Counted from the first letter of the stretch, positions 14,910 to 22,970 are shown. The stretch is 64,000 nucleotides of DNA from Prochlorococcus sp. AG-402-I21 (GCA_003216955.1 QCHZ01000001.1:124001-188000); one strand, 5' to 3'. Translations and numbers: made by a program. Notes: generated by a model not told the origin, from the letters alone.

Positions 14910-15761
14910 TTGATGAGTACTCAAAATAGAAGTGACGATCCAGAACTAGTAAGGAAAAATCTTGAATTAATTATTAGTTCAAACAATTACCAATTAGCCC
15001 ATGAAGATAGAGAGTTACTCAATAGTGATGAAATGAGAGGAGTGCGAATGCTTCTAGAAATTAATAAACCAGAAAAAATCCTAGAAGAACAAAATATTTT
15101 ATCAACCATCATCGTCTTTGGAGGAGCGAGCCTTACCGATAAAAGCTCAATAGATAAAAGACTTGTACTAGCGAAGAACTCTCTCACCAAAGATCCAAGC
15201 TCATCTAATTTACAGAGAGAAATAACACGTCTAAAGAATTTACAATCGATATCTCATTACTACGATTCGGCCAGAGAATTCGCAAAGATTGTCTCAAGAC
15301 AAAACCAAAAAGAACACTGCAATTCTCATGTAATTGTCACTGGTGGCGGCCCAGGGATTATGGAGGCTGCCAATAGAGGCGCTTTTGATGCCGACTGTAA
15401 ATCCATAGGTTTAAATATAAGTCTCCCAAACGAACAACATCCCAATTCATTTATCACGCCTGGACTTTGCTTTAAATTTAATTATTTCGCCTTACGAAAA
15501 TTTCATTTTGTAATGAGATCAGTTGCAGCAGTATTTTTCCCAGGTGGTTTTGGAACATTTGATGAACTATTTGAATTACTGACTCTTCGTCAAACAGGAA
15601 TGAAAACACAAATTCCAATTATTCTATTTGGTCGAGATTATTGGTCGAAAGTGATCAACTTTCAATTCCTTTCAGACCACGGACTTATCTCAGATGAGCA
15701 CATGAATCTCTTTGAATACGCCGATAGTGCTTCAGAAGCATGGGACATTATCAAACAATAG
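14910..15761 (+). CDS. LOG family protein (cytokinin-riboside phosphoribohydrolase-like)
   Basis: 283 aa Rossmann-like protein with the nucleotide motif TGGGPGIMEAANRGA (144-158) and the LOG signature PGGFGTFDELFE (211-222). LOG enzymes cleave nucleoside 5'-monophosphates to base and ribose phosphate. The N-terminal 60 residues are an extension seen in the longer bacterial LOG group. A strong ribosome site (AAGGAGG) precedes ATG-ATG at 14910. Confidence 0.9.
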   Translation: MMSTQNRSDDPELVRKNLELIISSNNYQLAHEDRELLNSDEMRGVRMLLEINKPEKILEEQNILSTIIVFGGASLTDKSSIDKRLVLAKNSLTKDPSSSNLQREITRLKNLQSISHYYDSAREFAKIVSRQNQKEHCNSHVIVTGGGPGIMEAANRGAFDADCKSIGLNISLPNEQHPNSFITPGLCFKFNYFALRKFHFVMRSVAAVFFPGGFGTFDELFELLTLRQTGMKTQIPIILFGRDYWSKVINFQFLSDHGLISDEHMNLFEYADSASEAWDIIKQ

Positions 15762-15776
15762 ACGTATCATCTGATA

Positions 15777-16058
15777 ATGGATTGGAAAACATCACTAGAT
15801 TGGTATTGTTCAGGCAACATTCTCGAGAAAGAGGATCTTGAGCTTTTAGAAAAACATTATCAACAGGTAATCAAAGAAATAGATACGAATCTCTCCCTTG
15901 AACTAGCTCCAAAACATATTTGTAATCAAACCAATATTCCAGAGGGAAGTTCTTGGTTGACAGCAGTAGCAGTTGTACTTGATCGATTAAATCCTGTTAA
16001 GACTGGCAAGCCAAGAAGTTTAATCGTTGATCAATTAAGAAGAAAGCAAAGCAGTTAA
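15777..16058 (+). CDS. EGSSW-family hypothetical protein
   Basis: 93 aa. Paralogs at 27976-28278 and 19116-19412 share the frame: a helical N-terminus, PKHIC near the middle, then EGSSWLT with a helix containing LDRLNP and GKPRSLIVDQL. The Cys and the GSSW block are the most conserved parts. No assigned domain; soluble. It follows the LOG gene by 15 bases and overlaps the convergent MAPEG gene by 24 bases. Confidence 0.7.
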   Translation: MDWKTSLDWYCSGNILEKEDLELLEKHYQQVIKEIDTNLSLELAPKHICNQTNIPEGSSWLTAVAVVLDRLNPVKTGKPRSLIVDQLRRKQSS

Positions 16059-16445
16059 GCCCTCTTTATACAAAAGAGTTGAACATAAAAGGCCCGAGGC
16101 CCAACAAAGTCCCCTAGCAGGAGGAATATCACCAACATAAGCACCGATATAAATAAACCTAACGAATGGGTGAACCCACGCAGCTATCACTGCTACAGGA
16201 GAGACAACACCCGCAATCAGACATAGTAAACACGCAGGAGCGTGAAGAGTTATGCTTTCCCAGCAATTTTGATGGCACCAAACAGCTCTTTTGCCAAAAT
16301 CGGGGAGCTCATCAAACAAAGCTCTTGGAGCACTCATATTCTCGGCCGAATATCCAGCTTTGACTCGGCCATAAGTTAGCGGCCCAATTGAAAGCAAAAC
16401 AACAACGGCAGACAGGCAAAGGCTCCAAGCAAAAGCTGTTTCCAT
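16035..16445 (-). CDS. MAPEG family membrane protein
   Basis: 136 aa with four hydrophobic segments. It has the MAPEG pattern: an Arg-containing N-terminal segment (GPLTYGRVKAGYS), RAxWCHQNCWES in place of the usual RAxxAHxNxxE, and VHPFVRFIYIGAYVGDIPPARG matching R-x2-Y-x2-Y/L-x5-x2-R. MAPEG proteins include glutathione- and eicosanoid-linked enzymes; the bacterial role is unclear. Confidence 0.87.
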   Translation of the reverse strand: METAFAWSLCLSAVVVLLSIGPLTYGRVKAGYSAENMSAPRALFDELPDFGKRAVWCHQNCWESITLHAPACLLCLIAGVVSPVAVIAAWVHPFVRFIYIGAYVGDIPPARGLCWASGLLCSTLLYKEGLTALLSS

Positions 16446-16653
16446 GGAATAAAAAATGATATTTCGAGCTTAAATGAGGCAGAGTCAAAATGAGGATCAA
16501 AGGTTGGGTGTAAATTGATAAGCCCAAAGTTAATACAAATAAAGTTTTCAAAGAGAAGATAAAAACACAATATTTAGTTCATAAACTTGTTATCCTCTTG
16601 GAGTCATAAGAGTTCTGCTCGACTAAATCATCCATCATTAAAGCAATCCAACC

Positions 16654-16818
16654 ATGGACTGGGATTCTGCGAAACAACATTGCAACGAGCGAAACTGGCA
16701 ATGGTCATTGGAATTAATCAATCAGGCTCAAAAAGAGATGGAAGAGTTAGAAACGAAACTAAAAAAATGTGAGGATCAACAGAAAGCTAATCGTTTATAT
16801 AACGCCTGTAATTACTAA
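16654..16818 (+). CDS. small helical protein, 54 aa
   Basis: ATG at 16654. It begins MDWDSAKQHCNERNWQWSLE and continues as a Lys/Glu coiled helix with three Cys overall. The TAA overlaps the next ATG (TAATG), so it is translationally coupled to 16818-17024. Soluble, unknown; the Cys/Trp-rich start looks structured. Confidence 0.65.
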   Translation: MDWDSAKQHCNERNWQWSLELINQAQKEMEELETKLKKCEDQQKANRLYNACNY

Positions 16819-17024
16819 TGGAAGAAATGAGCGCAACAATAGTTCCATTGGGTTCACTTGCACTTCTATTTGCTGTGATTTCAATCCTTGTCTTCCTTAG
16901 GAAAGCAACTATCGCAAGACAAGCTGAGGAATCAATAAAAAATAGAATGGAAGCAAAAAGAAATGAAAAAACCGATTCTCTTGAAGAACAAAAAAAACGT
17001 TTAGAACTTTTGCTTAGAAAATAA
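16818..17024 (+). CDS. membrane-anchored coiled-coil protein, 68 aa
   Basis: A helix at about 10-28 (PLGSLALLFAVISILVFL) is followed by a long Arg/Lys/Glu-rich coiled coil ending LEEQKKRLELLLRK. It shares a start/stop overlap with the preceding gene. The plan resembles the WW-type anchor proteins at 17716 and 27755. Confidence 0.65.
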   Translation: MEEMSATIVPLGSLALLFAVISILVFLRKATIARQAEESIKNRMEAKRNEKTDSLEEQKKRLELLLRK

Positions 17025-17036
17025 AAAGATACTTAC

Positions 17037-17297
17037 TTACAAATTATCTTCGCTTATTTTGCCAATTCTTTTGATCGGATTAGACCCGTCTCTATGATTT
17101 GCTGGATCAAAGGGAAAATTTGTATCTGGGCCTAAAAGATCATCAATACTTTTTGTATCCATTGAGCCTTGATCATTTTCAATATCAACATCCGTTGTCA
17201 TTAAAACCGGCTGTGCTTCAACTGACTGGAAGCAAAAACTAATTACTAAAAACAGGGACAGAAATAATCCAAACCAAGTTTTTATAACACTTTTCAT
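17037..17297 (-). CDS. secreted acidic peptide with FPFDPA motif, 86 aa
   Basis: A signal peptide (hydrophobic 9-25, cleavage near SVEA-Q at 26-29) and an acidic body, then DLLGPDTNFPFDPANHRDGS. It is the divergent third member of the FPF set with 4627 and 13662: the aromatic-Pro core is kept, but PG-x-G becomes PA and the C-terminus is extended. Convergent with 16818-17024. Confidence 0.6.
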   Translation of the reverse strand: MKSVIKTWFGLFLSLFLVISFCFQSVEAQPVLMTTDVDIENDQGSMDTKSIDDLLGPDTNFPFDPANHRDGSNPIKRIGKISEDNL

Positions 17298-17359
17298 TGA
17301 GAAGTAAAAGATTAACTATTTGCTCAAGGAAAGTATATATCCCTATTTCCTTTCAAATA

Positions 17360-17521
17360 CTAGTCCTCAAAAATCAGACATGCAGGTGAGGAAGGATTTA
17401 AAGAACACTCTCTTTCCCAGTATGAAGCGATCGCTGTCATTCCTCTTTTGACTGCCTCGTGTTTTCTACCTATGTCACCCATATTTTCTCTGGGGACACT
17501 AAATGAAGTTTGAAGTTTCAT
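17360..17521 (-). CDS. CP12-like tail protein, 53 aa
   Basis: ATG at 17521. After a Lys/Arg-containing helix the protein ends WERECSLNPSSPACLIFED. This matches the C-terminal half of CP12 (C-x8-C with NP after the first Cys and an acidic end), the part that enters the GAPDH active site. The N-terminal CP12 Cys pair and AWD core are absent. A paralog is at 34469. A role in GAPDH binding is inference. Confidence 0.6.
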   Translation of the reverse strand: MKLQTSFSVPRENMGDIGRKHEAVKRGMTAIASYWERECSLNPSSPACLIFED

Positions 17522-17715
17522 AGTTTTCCTCTTCAATTAATCTCGGTATAAACCATCAAGAAGGCTTATTGCAAGTGAATTTATCCTCATCTTTCTCTTA
17601 AATTATTTTAGAGTCATCATTTAAAATATTTTTAATTTGGAAAAATCAATTTTTGACATCTGATGACTTGCTCAAAAAAAGAAAACTCAACTCAAGTAAT
17701 TAAGGGTTATGACAA

Positions 17716-17850
17716 GTGACTTCAACAATAATTTCAATAATGACATTAGGTATCGCTATTACAGGAATTTCAGTTTGGTGGGTCAGAACGACCATCAAAG
17801 AAGGTAATAAGGCACTTGAAGAAAGCCAAAAAGAGAATCTAGATAATTAA
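17716..17850 (+). CDS. single-pass membrane protein, 44 aa (WW-R-T anchor)
   Basis: GTG at 17716 (or ATG at 17740, 36 aa) gives one helix ending GISVWWVRTTIKEG and an acidic tail. The helix-end motif WW(V/I)R-x-TIK-x-G also occurs in 27755-27946, so the two are probably paralogs. Confidence 0.5.
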   Translation: MTSTIISIMTLGIAITGISVWWVRTTIKEGNKALEESQKENLDN

Positions 17851-17913
17851 CACTTTCATAGATTTAGGTACAAAAAAATACTTTGAGAAAATAATTTGGA
17901 CATATAGTAAAAA

Positions 17914-17940
17914 GCTCCTCCACTTTGTTAGTGGAGGAGC
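17914..17940 (-). terminator. intrinsic terminator
   Basis: GCTCCTCCACT and AGTGGAGGAGC pair around TTGTT. On the minus strand the stem ends in TTTTT. It lies about 30 bases after the stop of the coiled-coil gene at 17972. Confidence 0.8.
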
Positions 17941-17971
17941 TAAGAAACACATTCTTCAGACCAACTAACAG

Positions 17972-18238
17972 CTACTTCTTATTAAGGGCAGCCTTAACCT
18001 TTGTGGGAGACAAAGCCTTAAGTTCCTCTTTTATCTCATTTTGACGTTCATCAAGAACTTTAATACGAGCTTGATAGCGCTCTTCTATTCTTTTTCTGGA
18101 GTCCTCAATGTCATCGAGTTCCTCTTGACGTTGATTACGCTTAAGCTCTTCAAGCTGACTATCAGAAACCACATAAACAGTTCTGGTAGGTGCAATTAAA
18201 GAATCAGAGAAAAAAGTGTCGAAGAGTGAAGTGTACAT
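17972..18238 (-). CDS. coiled-coil protein, 88 aa
   Basis: After a short hydrophobic/aromatic N-terminus (MYTSLFDTFFSDSLIAP), residues 28-75 form a continuous charged coiled coil (QLEELKRNQRQEELDDIED and following), with a basic end. It resembles cyanobacterial proteins with an Hsp20-like FDTFF start but carries no Hsp20 domain. It has its own terminator. Confidence 0.65.
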   Translation of the reverse strand: MYTSLFDTFFSDSLIAPTRTVYVVSDSQLEELKRNQRQEELDDIEDSRKRIEERYQARIKVLDERQNEIKEELKALSPTKVKAALNKK

Positions 18239-18415
18239 AACTTTTCATTCAAAGTACACAACTACTCTGTCCTAAAGTAATTCAGTTAGGGATGAGGCAT
18301 ACCGTAGAAATTGATTCGGTAAATACAACTCACTTCGGTTGCTACTACTCAAAAGATAGGTATACCGACCTCTAAAGTTTTTCACAAAGCGTCTCTTGAA
18401 AGAGATAACAAAATA

Positions 18416-18574
18416 ATGGCTACATATTCACTCTTACTTGGAATCCTCGTGATAATCATTTCATGGAAATTCTTCAATGACTGGTCTTCTGGCCTGGCAG
18501 GATTTATTTATGGTGGCATCTTCTTTTGGAGTATCAAATTATTTGTTCAACTCATTAAAACTTTATTTGGATAA
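18416..18574 (+). CDS. two-helix membrane peptide, 52 aa
   Basis: ATG at 18416. Helices at about 4-20 (YSLLLGILVIIISWKFF) and 25-50 (GLAGFIYGGIFFWSIKLFV) are joined by a short polar loop. No family recognised. Confidence 0.55.
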   Translation: MATYSLLLGILVIIISWKFFNDWSSGLAGFIYGGIFFWSIKLFVQLIKTLFG

Positions 18575-18594
18575 AAAATGATGTCTCCATTAAA

Positions 18595-18750
18595 TCAAAT
18601 GAAACTACTGAAACCATGTTTTAAGCCCCAAAAGATAGTCACCAAAATTGCTGACAAAGGTAGTGCGATGGCAAGTGTGATATTGATTGTTCTAAAAATC
18701 TTCCCAACTCCATTACTCGTATCTTTAGAAGGATCTACGATAAGTGGCAT
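18595..18750 (-). CDS. single-pass membrane peptide, 51 aa
   Basis: On the minus strand ATG at 18750 gives MPLIVDPSKDTSNGVGK, one helix (TINITLAIALPLSAILVTIFW) and a short tail. A 66-codon plus-strand frame overlaps it. I prefer the minus reading because its composition (polar start, single clean helix) looks more natural. Confidence 0.45.
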   Translation of the reverse strand: MPLIVDPSKDTSNGVGKIFRTINITLAIALPLSAILVTIFWGLKHGFSSFI

Positions 18751-18829
18751 AGCGAATACGTATTTTTTTTATTTATAGGCGTAATTTCCATTCAATTGGT
18801 TAGATTGTCGTAATTATCGAGACAGTCTC

Positions 18830-19045
18830 ATGTATTTATTAGGTCTTGGACTATTAGTTTTAAGCACTTGGTATCTGATGAAGCTATACACAAATTTCAA
18901 TAACGATCCGATAGCAAAGAAAGAAATCGACAATGCATGGCAAGAAGCAAAGAAAGAAGTAAAAGGTAAAAATCCTTTTGCACCAGGAAGAATTAAAGAG
19001 GCTCTCAATGCATATAAAGCCGATATGAATAAAAAAGACAACTAA
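18830..19045 (+). CDS. membrane-anchored protein, 71 aa
   Basis: An N-terminal helix (YLLGLGLLVLSTWYLMKLY) is followed by a soluble Lys-rich segment with PIAKKEIDNAWQEAKKEVKG and FAPGRIKEAL. Probably anchored with a helical cytoplasmic domain. Unknown family. Confidence 0.6.
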   Translation: MYLLGLGLLVLSTWYLMKLYTNFNNDPIAKKEIDNAWQEAKKEVKGKNPFAPGRIKEALNAYKADMNKKDN

Positions 19046-19115
19046 AAGATAGAAAATCCAAAGGGATCAAAATATTTCTAAAAAGTAGTTAAATTAGTAT
19101 TTTGTTGATTTAGTA

Positions 19116-19412
19116 GTGAAGCCCTCATTAGTTCTAATGGATTATGTAGACAGAAAGACATTGAATAACGAACAACAAGAATATCTCGAGCAAGTTTTAA
19201 AAGCATCAATTCAGAAATTGAAATTCACTGGTATCGAACCCGTAATTGCTAATAATGAAATATGTGATGCAGCTCTCATTTCCCAGGGTTCCTATGAAAT
19301 AAGTTGTATTGCGTCCATACTTGATACGCTTCAGCCAACAGGAAAAACAATGGAGCGCAAAAAAAAGGTATTCAACGCTCTATGCAATGCAGGTTTAATA
19401 GTTACTGATTAA
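19116..19412 (+). CDS. EGSSW-family hypothetical protein, divergent
   Basis: 98 aa. It aligns in layout with 15777 and 27976: C near the middle, then SQGSYEISCIASILDTLQPTGK in place of EGSSW-x-T-x4-LD-x-NP-x3-GK, and a C-terminal VFNALCNAGL helix. The Trp is lost. Soluble and uncharacterised. Confidence 0.6.
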   Translation: MKPSLVLMDYVDRKTLNNEQQEYLEQVLKASIQKLKFTGIEPVIANNEICDAALISQGSYEISCIASILDTLQPTGKTMERKKKVFNALCNAGLIVTD

Positions 19413-19474
19413 AGAAAGAGACCGAAATCGGCAAAACAGATCCAAACAAATATCAACAAGATATCTACAAAAAA

Positions 19475-19522
19475 TACCAGTGAGAGGCATTGAACCTCTC
19501 ATGCCGCCTGACGGTCTGGGTA
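19475..19522 (-). ncRNA. three-way-junction RNA after H1-like gene 1
   Basis: On the minus strand, starting five bases after the stop, TACC-CAG...CTGGTA closes two inner hairpins: CCG-TCAGG-CGG and TGAGAGG-TTCAATG-CCTCTCA, followed by TTTTTT. The same architecture with compensating changes follows the paralogous gene at 30446. It probably works as a structured terminator or 3' stability element. Confidence 0.6.
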
Positions 19523-19526
19523 AGCT

Positions 19527-20045
19527 TTATTTAGCAGCTTCAGGTGCTTTTCTCGCTTTGCGTGCACGTCTAGCAGGTCTACCAGCACTTGGCTTAACAA
19601 CTGCAGAAACCTCAGCTTTAGCTTTGGCTGCAGCCTTTTTAGCTACAGGCTTTTTAGCTACTGCTTTCTTTGCTGTTGCCTTTTTAGCAACTGTTTTTTT
19701 TGCGACAGCTTTTTTAGCTGTAGCTTTTTTTGCTGCTGCAGCTTTTGGAGCAGAGCCTTTACGTGTGCGATGAGAAAGAATTAAAGCCCATTCATCAGCG
19801 CTAATATTTGCTGGCTTATTTCCATGAACCTCAGAAACTTTAGCTGCTTTTTCGATATCTTTAATTAGGTTTTTCCAAGAAGCTGCGTAACGCTTATCAG
19901 ACTGAGATTTAGCACCGCTTTCAACAAGGGTTTCAACGACTTGAGAAGCAGAAACCTTCTTACGACGTCTGTTAAAGATCTCCTTTTGCAAGGTAGCAAT
20001 CAAGGCATCACCTTTAGCACTAACTTTGATGGATAACTGAGACAT
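19527..20045 (-). CDS. histone-H1-like basic DNA-binding protein, copy 1
   Basis: 172 aa. Residues 1-92 form a conserved N-terminal domain (MSQLSIKVSAKGDALIATLQ... FNRRRKKVSASQVVETLVESG) followed by SWKNLIKDIEKAAKV. The C-terminal 75 residues are Ala/Lys repeats (AKKATAKKAVAKK) like eukaryotic H1 and bacterial H1-like proteins. The N-domain has the look of a small ribbon-helix-helix or coiled DNA-binding unit; this is inference. The paralog at 30446 shares the N-domain almost exactly but has a different tail. Confidence 0.75.
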   Translation of the reverse strand: MSQLSIKVSAKGDALIATLQKEIFNRRRKKVSASQVVETLVESGAKSQSDKRYAASWKNLIKDIEKAAKVSEVHGNKPANISADEWALILSHRTRKGSAPKAAAAKKATAKKAVAKKTVAKKATAKKAVAKKPVAKKAAAKAKAEVSAVVKPSAGRPARRARKARKAPEAAK

Positions 20046-20320
20046 AACTCAATAATTACTTTCTTAATACATCTATCACATATAGGGTATTTAATTCAAT
20101 AGTCAATGCTTAATCGACAACTAAATTTTCATATATCTATCAATATCACTTAAAGTGATACCTTCAAATAATTCGATCTTAACTATAAAGCCATATCTAG
20201 TGGGCGAGAGAAAAGCCAAAAACTAATACAAAACCAATGCTAGTCAATAAAGCTAATAGACCTCATATGCTGATCAATGATGGCATGAGAACACTAATAA
20301 CAAATTGACCTATTAAAGTG

Positions 20321-20602
20321 TCAGGCTACCTCTGGACACCAACCAATCTCTTTCTCTCGTTGCCGAATCCAAAGAAGACAACGTGAAATCAAATGGTCTC
20401 AATGAGGAATAAGACGACGATGAACAAGACAAGAAAGAATTATTCTGCAATGCTTGTCGCTGGAATAATTGAAATGTTGACATGTCATGCAAACGCAAGC
20501 TGAACATGTTTTTTTGAGAATCCCTTTCTCAAGGAATTGCAACTCTTCTTCTTGACCGAAGATCTGATCGGTGCAAGTTTCTTTGGTGTGAGTCGTAGAC
20601 AT
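20321..20602 (-). pseudogene. Cys-rich small protein interrupted by one in-frame TGA
   Basis: ATG at 20602 opens a Cys-rich frame (KKTCSACVCMTCQHFNYSS then HCRIILSCLVHRRLIPH). TGA at 20399-20401 follows, and the same frame continues as DHLISRCLLWIRQREKEIGW to a stop at 20321. The Cys/His spacing across the TGA (C-x2-C ... C-x2-H ... H-x3-RC) looks like one zinc-finger-like protein, so the stop is probably a point mutation or a recoded codon. A LexA-type box lies 95 bases upstream. Confidence 0.55.
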
Positions 20603-20696
20603 TGACCAATTCCTATAGGTTGGGCTACGGCAGATACCCATTCTTCAGCCTTAAAGACAGCATACGGAGAAGCGGATAAAGTCATTGACCTTTAGC

Positions 20697-20710
20697 AGTA
20701 CACATGTACT
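20697..20710. promoter_or_regulatory. LexA (SOS) box
   Basis: AGTACACATGTACT matches the cyanobacterial LexA consensus RGTAC-N3-D-GTWCB exactly. The nearest downstream gene is the Cys-rich frame at 20602 on the minus strand. On the plus side no clear gene follows for about 690 bases. Confidence 0.6.
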
Positions 20711-20883
20711 AGCAAGAATCAATAGGTAATGTCAAGTCATATATTTCAAAACATCTAATACATGTCGCCTGCAATACCAAAAATCGAACAAACAAAATGC
20801 TCAAACACGATGAATATTTCAAGGATATAAAGGCTAATTAAAAATAATTAAACGGATAGGTCCACCACAAAAAAAATAAGCAA

Positions 20884-21117
20884 TAAAAAAGCCCTCATCT
20901 CATGAGGGCAAAATAAAATGCTGAAGGATCCCCATCACCCAGCTTTTCAAAAATAATAATCAAATCAATCAGATTAGGCAACATTAAAGCACCATATGTT
21001 TTATCTCAGGCTTAAATGAACACCATCTGTAGGGGGGGGGTTGATTTATATGGGAAATAGGGTTAGAAATAGTATCCCCATCACCCAGACCCGTAGGACA
21101 CCATACCTAGGGTCTTT
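20884..21117 (-). ncRNA. repeated small RNA, copy B (about 234 nt)
   Basis: Reading on the minus strand: GACCCTAGG-loop-CCTACGGGTC hairpin, CTGGGTGATGGGGAT, a non-conserved middle of about 120 nt, then GCTG-GGTGATGGGGATCCTT-CAGC and a terminator (GCCCTCATGAGATGAGGGC plus T6). The closing stem GCTG/CAGC covaries with ACTG/CAGT of copy A. No reading frame is shared between the copies. Confidence 0.78.
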
Positions 21118-21123
21118 TTTATT

Positions 21124-21181
21124 GGAAAACCTTTTATAGAGGGATTTCGTCAAGATTAAGAATGCAGGAGCTGTGGAAAAC
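21124..21181 (-). promoter_or_regulatory. conserved promoter block of small RNA copy B
   Basis: On the minus strand GTTTTCCACAG (21181-21171) lies about 47 bases before CCAATAAAAAAGACCC. The arrangement equals that of copies A and C. Confidence 0.6.
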
Positions 21182-21399
21182 TTTTGTTATTTGAATGAAT
21201 TTGCGAGCTACAAAAATATGTCCTTACCTAAATCTTCGGAAAAGTAGCTTATAAAGGTTTAAAAACGATTAATTGAAAAATCCTTCTCAATTAAGTAAAA
21301 AGGTTCTAAATCTTTTAATTGATAGGAAAAAGACAATTGCGCTAAAGAAATTAAATCTATCGAATAAATCCAGTTGAAATCTTTATGTGATTACACAAA

Positions 21400-22260
21400 A
21401 TGATTGACCTCAAAAGAAATAGCAAAAAAGAACCAATTGAAGCCACAGGCCTTCGAAGTCGTAAGTCTTCTCTATATAAGCCAAATCAACAAGAAGATTT
21501 CAAAATTAGTAGAGGTCGTTTCTCAAATTTTCTGACGTGTCAAAGGTGCTTTTATCTCGATAGGGTAAGAGGTCTTGATCCTCCTGGGACACCAGGTTGG
21601 ACTCTTAATGAAACCACTGACCTATTACTAAAAAAAGAATTTGACGATTGCAGACAAAAGCAGGTTCCACACAGAATATTTGCATCTAATGGACTATCTC
21701 ATGTTGTTCCATTTGATCATCCTGAAATGGATAACTGGAGAAACTCACTTCATCGGGGACTAATGCATCGTTACAAGGATACCGGAATAATTTTGACTGG
21801 AGGTGTAGACGATATTTGGCAAGACACTATTACAAGACAACTAATAATTGTGGATTACAAATCACAAGCAAAAAACGGACGAGTTGATAAGAAAGATTAT
21901 TTAGAGGATCCTTTTCACGAGGCCTATAAAATTCAAATGGACTTTTATGCTTACTTACTCTCGGGGATGGGTTTTAGTGTTCATCCAATATCTTATTTTC
22001 TAGTTTGCAATGCAAAAAGAGATGAAGATGAATTTAATAAGACCATGCGTTTTGATGAATATCTTGTTCCCTACAAATGGAGCAATGATTGGATAGAGAG
22101 TCGACTAGATGAAATGGTCACACTAATGAATCAATCAGAGATTCCAGAATCAAATCCTTCATGCAAGAACTGCGCCTATGCAGATCAATATTCGAAAATA
22201 CTATTTTCAGGAAATTCAAGTAAAAAAGAAAGTACACAAGGAACTTTGCCATTATTTTAA
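21400..22260 (+). CDS. PD-(D/E)XK nuclease of Cas4/RecB type
   Basis: 286 aa. The nuclease core is GGVDDIW-x9-IIVDYKS (Asp137/138, Asp152, Lys154) followed by the QMDFYAYLL motif (Gln179, Tyr183) typical of RecB-family domains. CQRC (Cys47, Cys50) near the N-terminus and CKNC (Cys255, Cys258) near the C-terminus are placed as in iron-sulfur Cas4/AddB-type nucleases. No CRISPR array or cas gene is nearby, so a DNA-repair role is more likely than adaptation. The SRAP gene follows 57 bases later. Confidence 0.85.
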   Translation: MIDLKRNSKKEPIEATGLRSRKSSLYKPNQQEDFKISRGRFSNFLTCQRCFYLDRVRGLDPPGTPGWTLNETTDLLLKKEFDDCRQKQVPHRIFASNGLSHVVPFDHPEMDNWRNSLHRGLMHRYKDTGIILTGGVDDIWQDTITRQLIIVDYKSQAKNGRVDKKDYLEDPFHEAYKIQMDFYAYLLSGMGFSVHPISYFLVCNAKRDEDEFNKTMRFDEYLVPYKWSNDWIESRLDEMVTLMNQSEIPESNPSCKNCAYADQYSKILFSGNSSKKESTQGTLPLF

Positions 22261-22317
22261 AAACGCTAATAGTTTTAAAAATGATTCTGATCAAAAAGCG
22301 TCTAAAGGATTAATGGG

Positions 22318-22956
22318 ATGTGCGGAAGATATCAGCTATTAACAAAATTTATAAATTTACCAGATCTTTTAAAAAAAGATGTGCCAAGGGGATTGAGTCA
22401 AAATTATGAACCACAAATATTAATCAAACCAGGTTCTCCAATTCTTGTTCTTAAGAATGAAGGCAAGACACAAACATCCATAATGCTATGGGGGTTTATA
22501 TCTGAGTGGAGTAAAGACCCTTTTGACAACACAAGGCCAAAGCCATTTAACGCGAGATCAGAAAGTGTTGAAGAGAAGAAGCTTTTTCGTGCAAGCTGGA
22601 GGCATAAGAGATGTTTGATACCAGCCAGTGGGTTTCTAGAAAAAGGTCACCTAATAGGTAGAAAAGATTCCCAAACTTTCTGGTTAGGTGGACTTTGGAA
22701 TAGATGGATGTCTAAAGAAGGATGTGAACTAGAAAGCTGCTGCGTTCTAACGACCGAGCCAAATGATTTAGTCAAACAATTTCATAACCGTATGCCCGTA
22801 ATTATTCCAAATGGGCTAGAAGAAGAATGGATCTCTTCGGTCAAAAATGCTCAAGACCTTAAAGCTTTAAAACCTCTAATGAGTAAATGGGACCCAAAAG
22901 AATGGACGGCCGAACCAATGAACCAACCTAATGCCGACCAATTATCCTTCCTATAA
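22318..22956 (+). CDS. SRAP domain protein (YedK/HMCES type)
   Basis: 212 aa. Cys2 follows the initiator Met (MCGRYQ) and becomes the N-terminal catalytic Cys. Other active-site elements are PFNARSE (Asn), PASGFLEKG (Glu) and FHNRMPVII (His). The family forms a thiazolidine cross-link with abasic sites in single-stranded DNA, protecting them. Co-directional with a RecB-type nuclease, it suggests a small repair pair. Confidence 0.95.
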   Translation: MCGRYQLLTKFINLPDLLKKDVPRGLSQNYEPQILIKPGSPILVLKNEGKTQTSIMLWGFISEWSKDPFDNTRPKPFNARSESVEEKKLFRASWRHKRCLIPASGFLEKGHLIGRKDSQTFWLGGLWNRWMSKEGCELESCCVLTTEPNDLVKQFHNRMPVIIPNGLEEEWISSVKNAQDLKALKPLMSKWDPKEWTAEPMNQPNADQLSFL

Positions 22957-22970
22957 AATCAAGACAAAAA

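Noticed and set aside
18578-18778. 66-codon plus-strand frame
   Set aside because: The minus-strand frame 18595-18750 has a cleaner membrane-protein composition.
19475-19522. tRNA T-arm-like sequence (GGTTCAATGCC)
   Set aside because: No D-arm, anticodon arm or CCA-side acceptor of correct length; a three-way-junction element explains it better.
19480-19773. 97-codon plus-strand frame rich in Ala/Leu/Phe
   Set aside because: It is the antisense of the H1-like AKKA repeats; the minus-strand gene has a conserved paralog and 3' RNA structure.
21034-21043. Run of nine G in small RNA copy B
   Set aside because: A homopolymer in the variable middle of the RNA; no supporting G-quadruplex repeats.
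21400-22260. Cas4 of a CRISPR-Cas system
   Set aside because: No repeats, spacers or other cas genes in the window; a standalone RecB-type nuclease is more likely.
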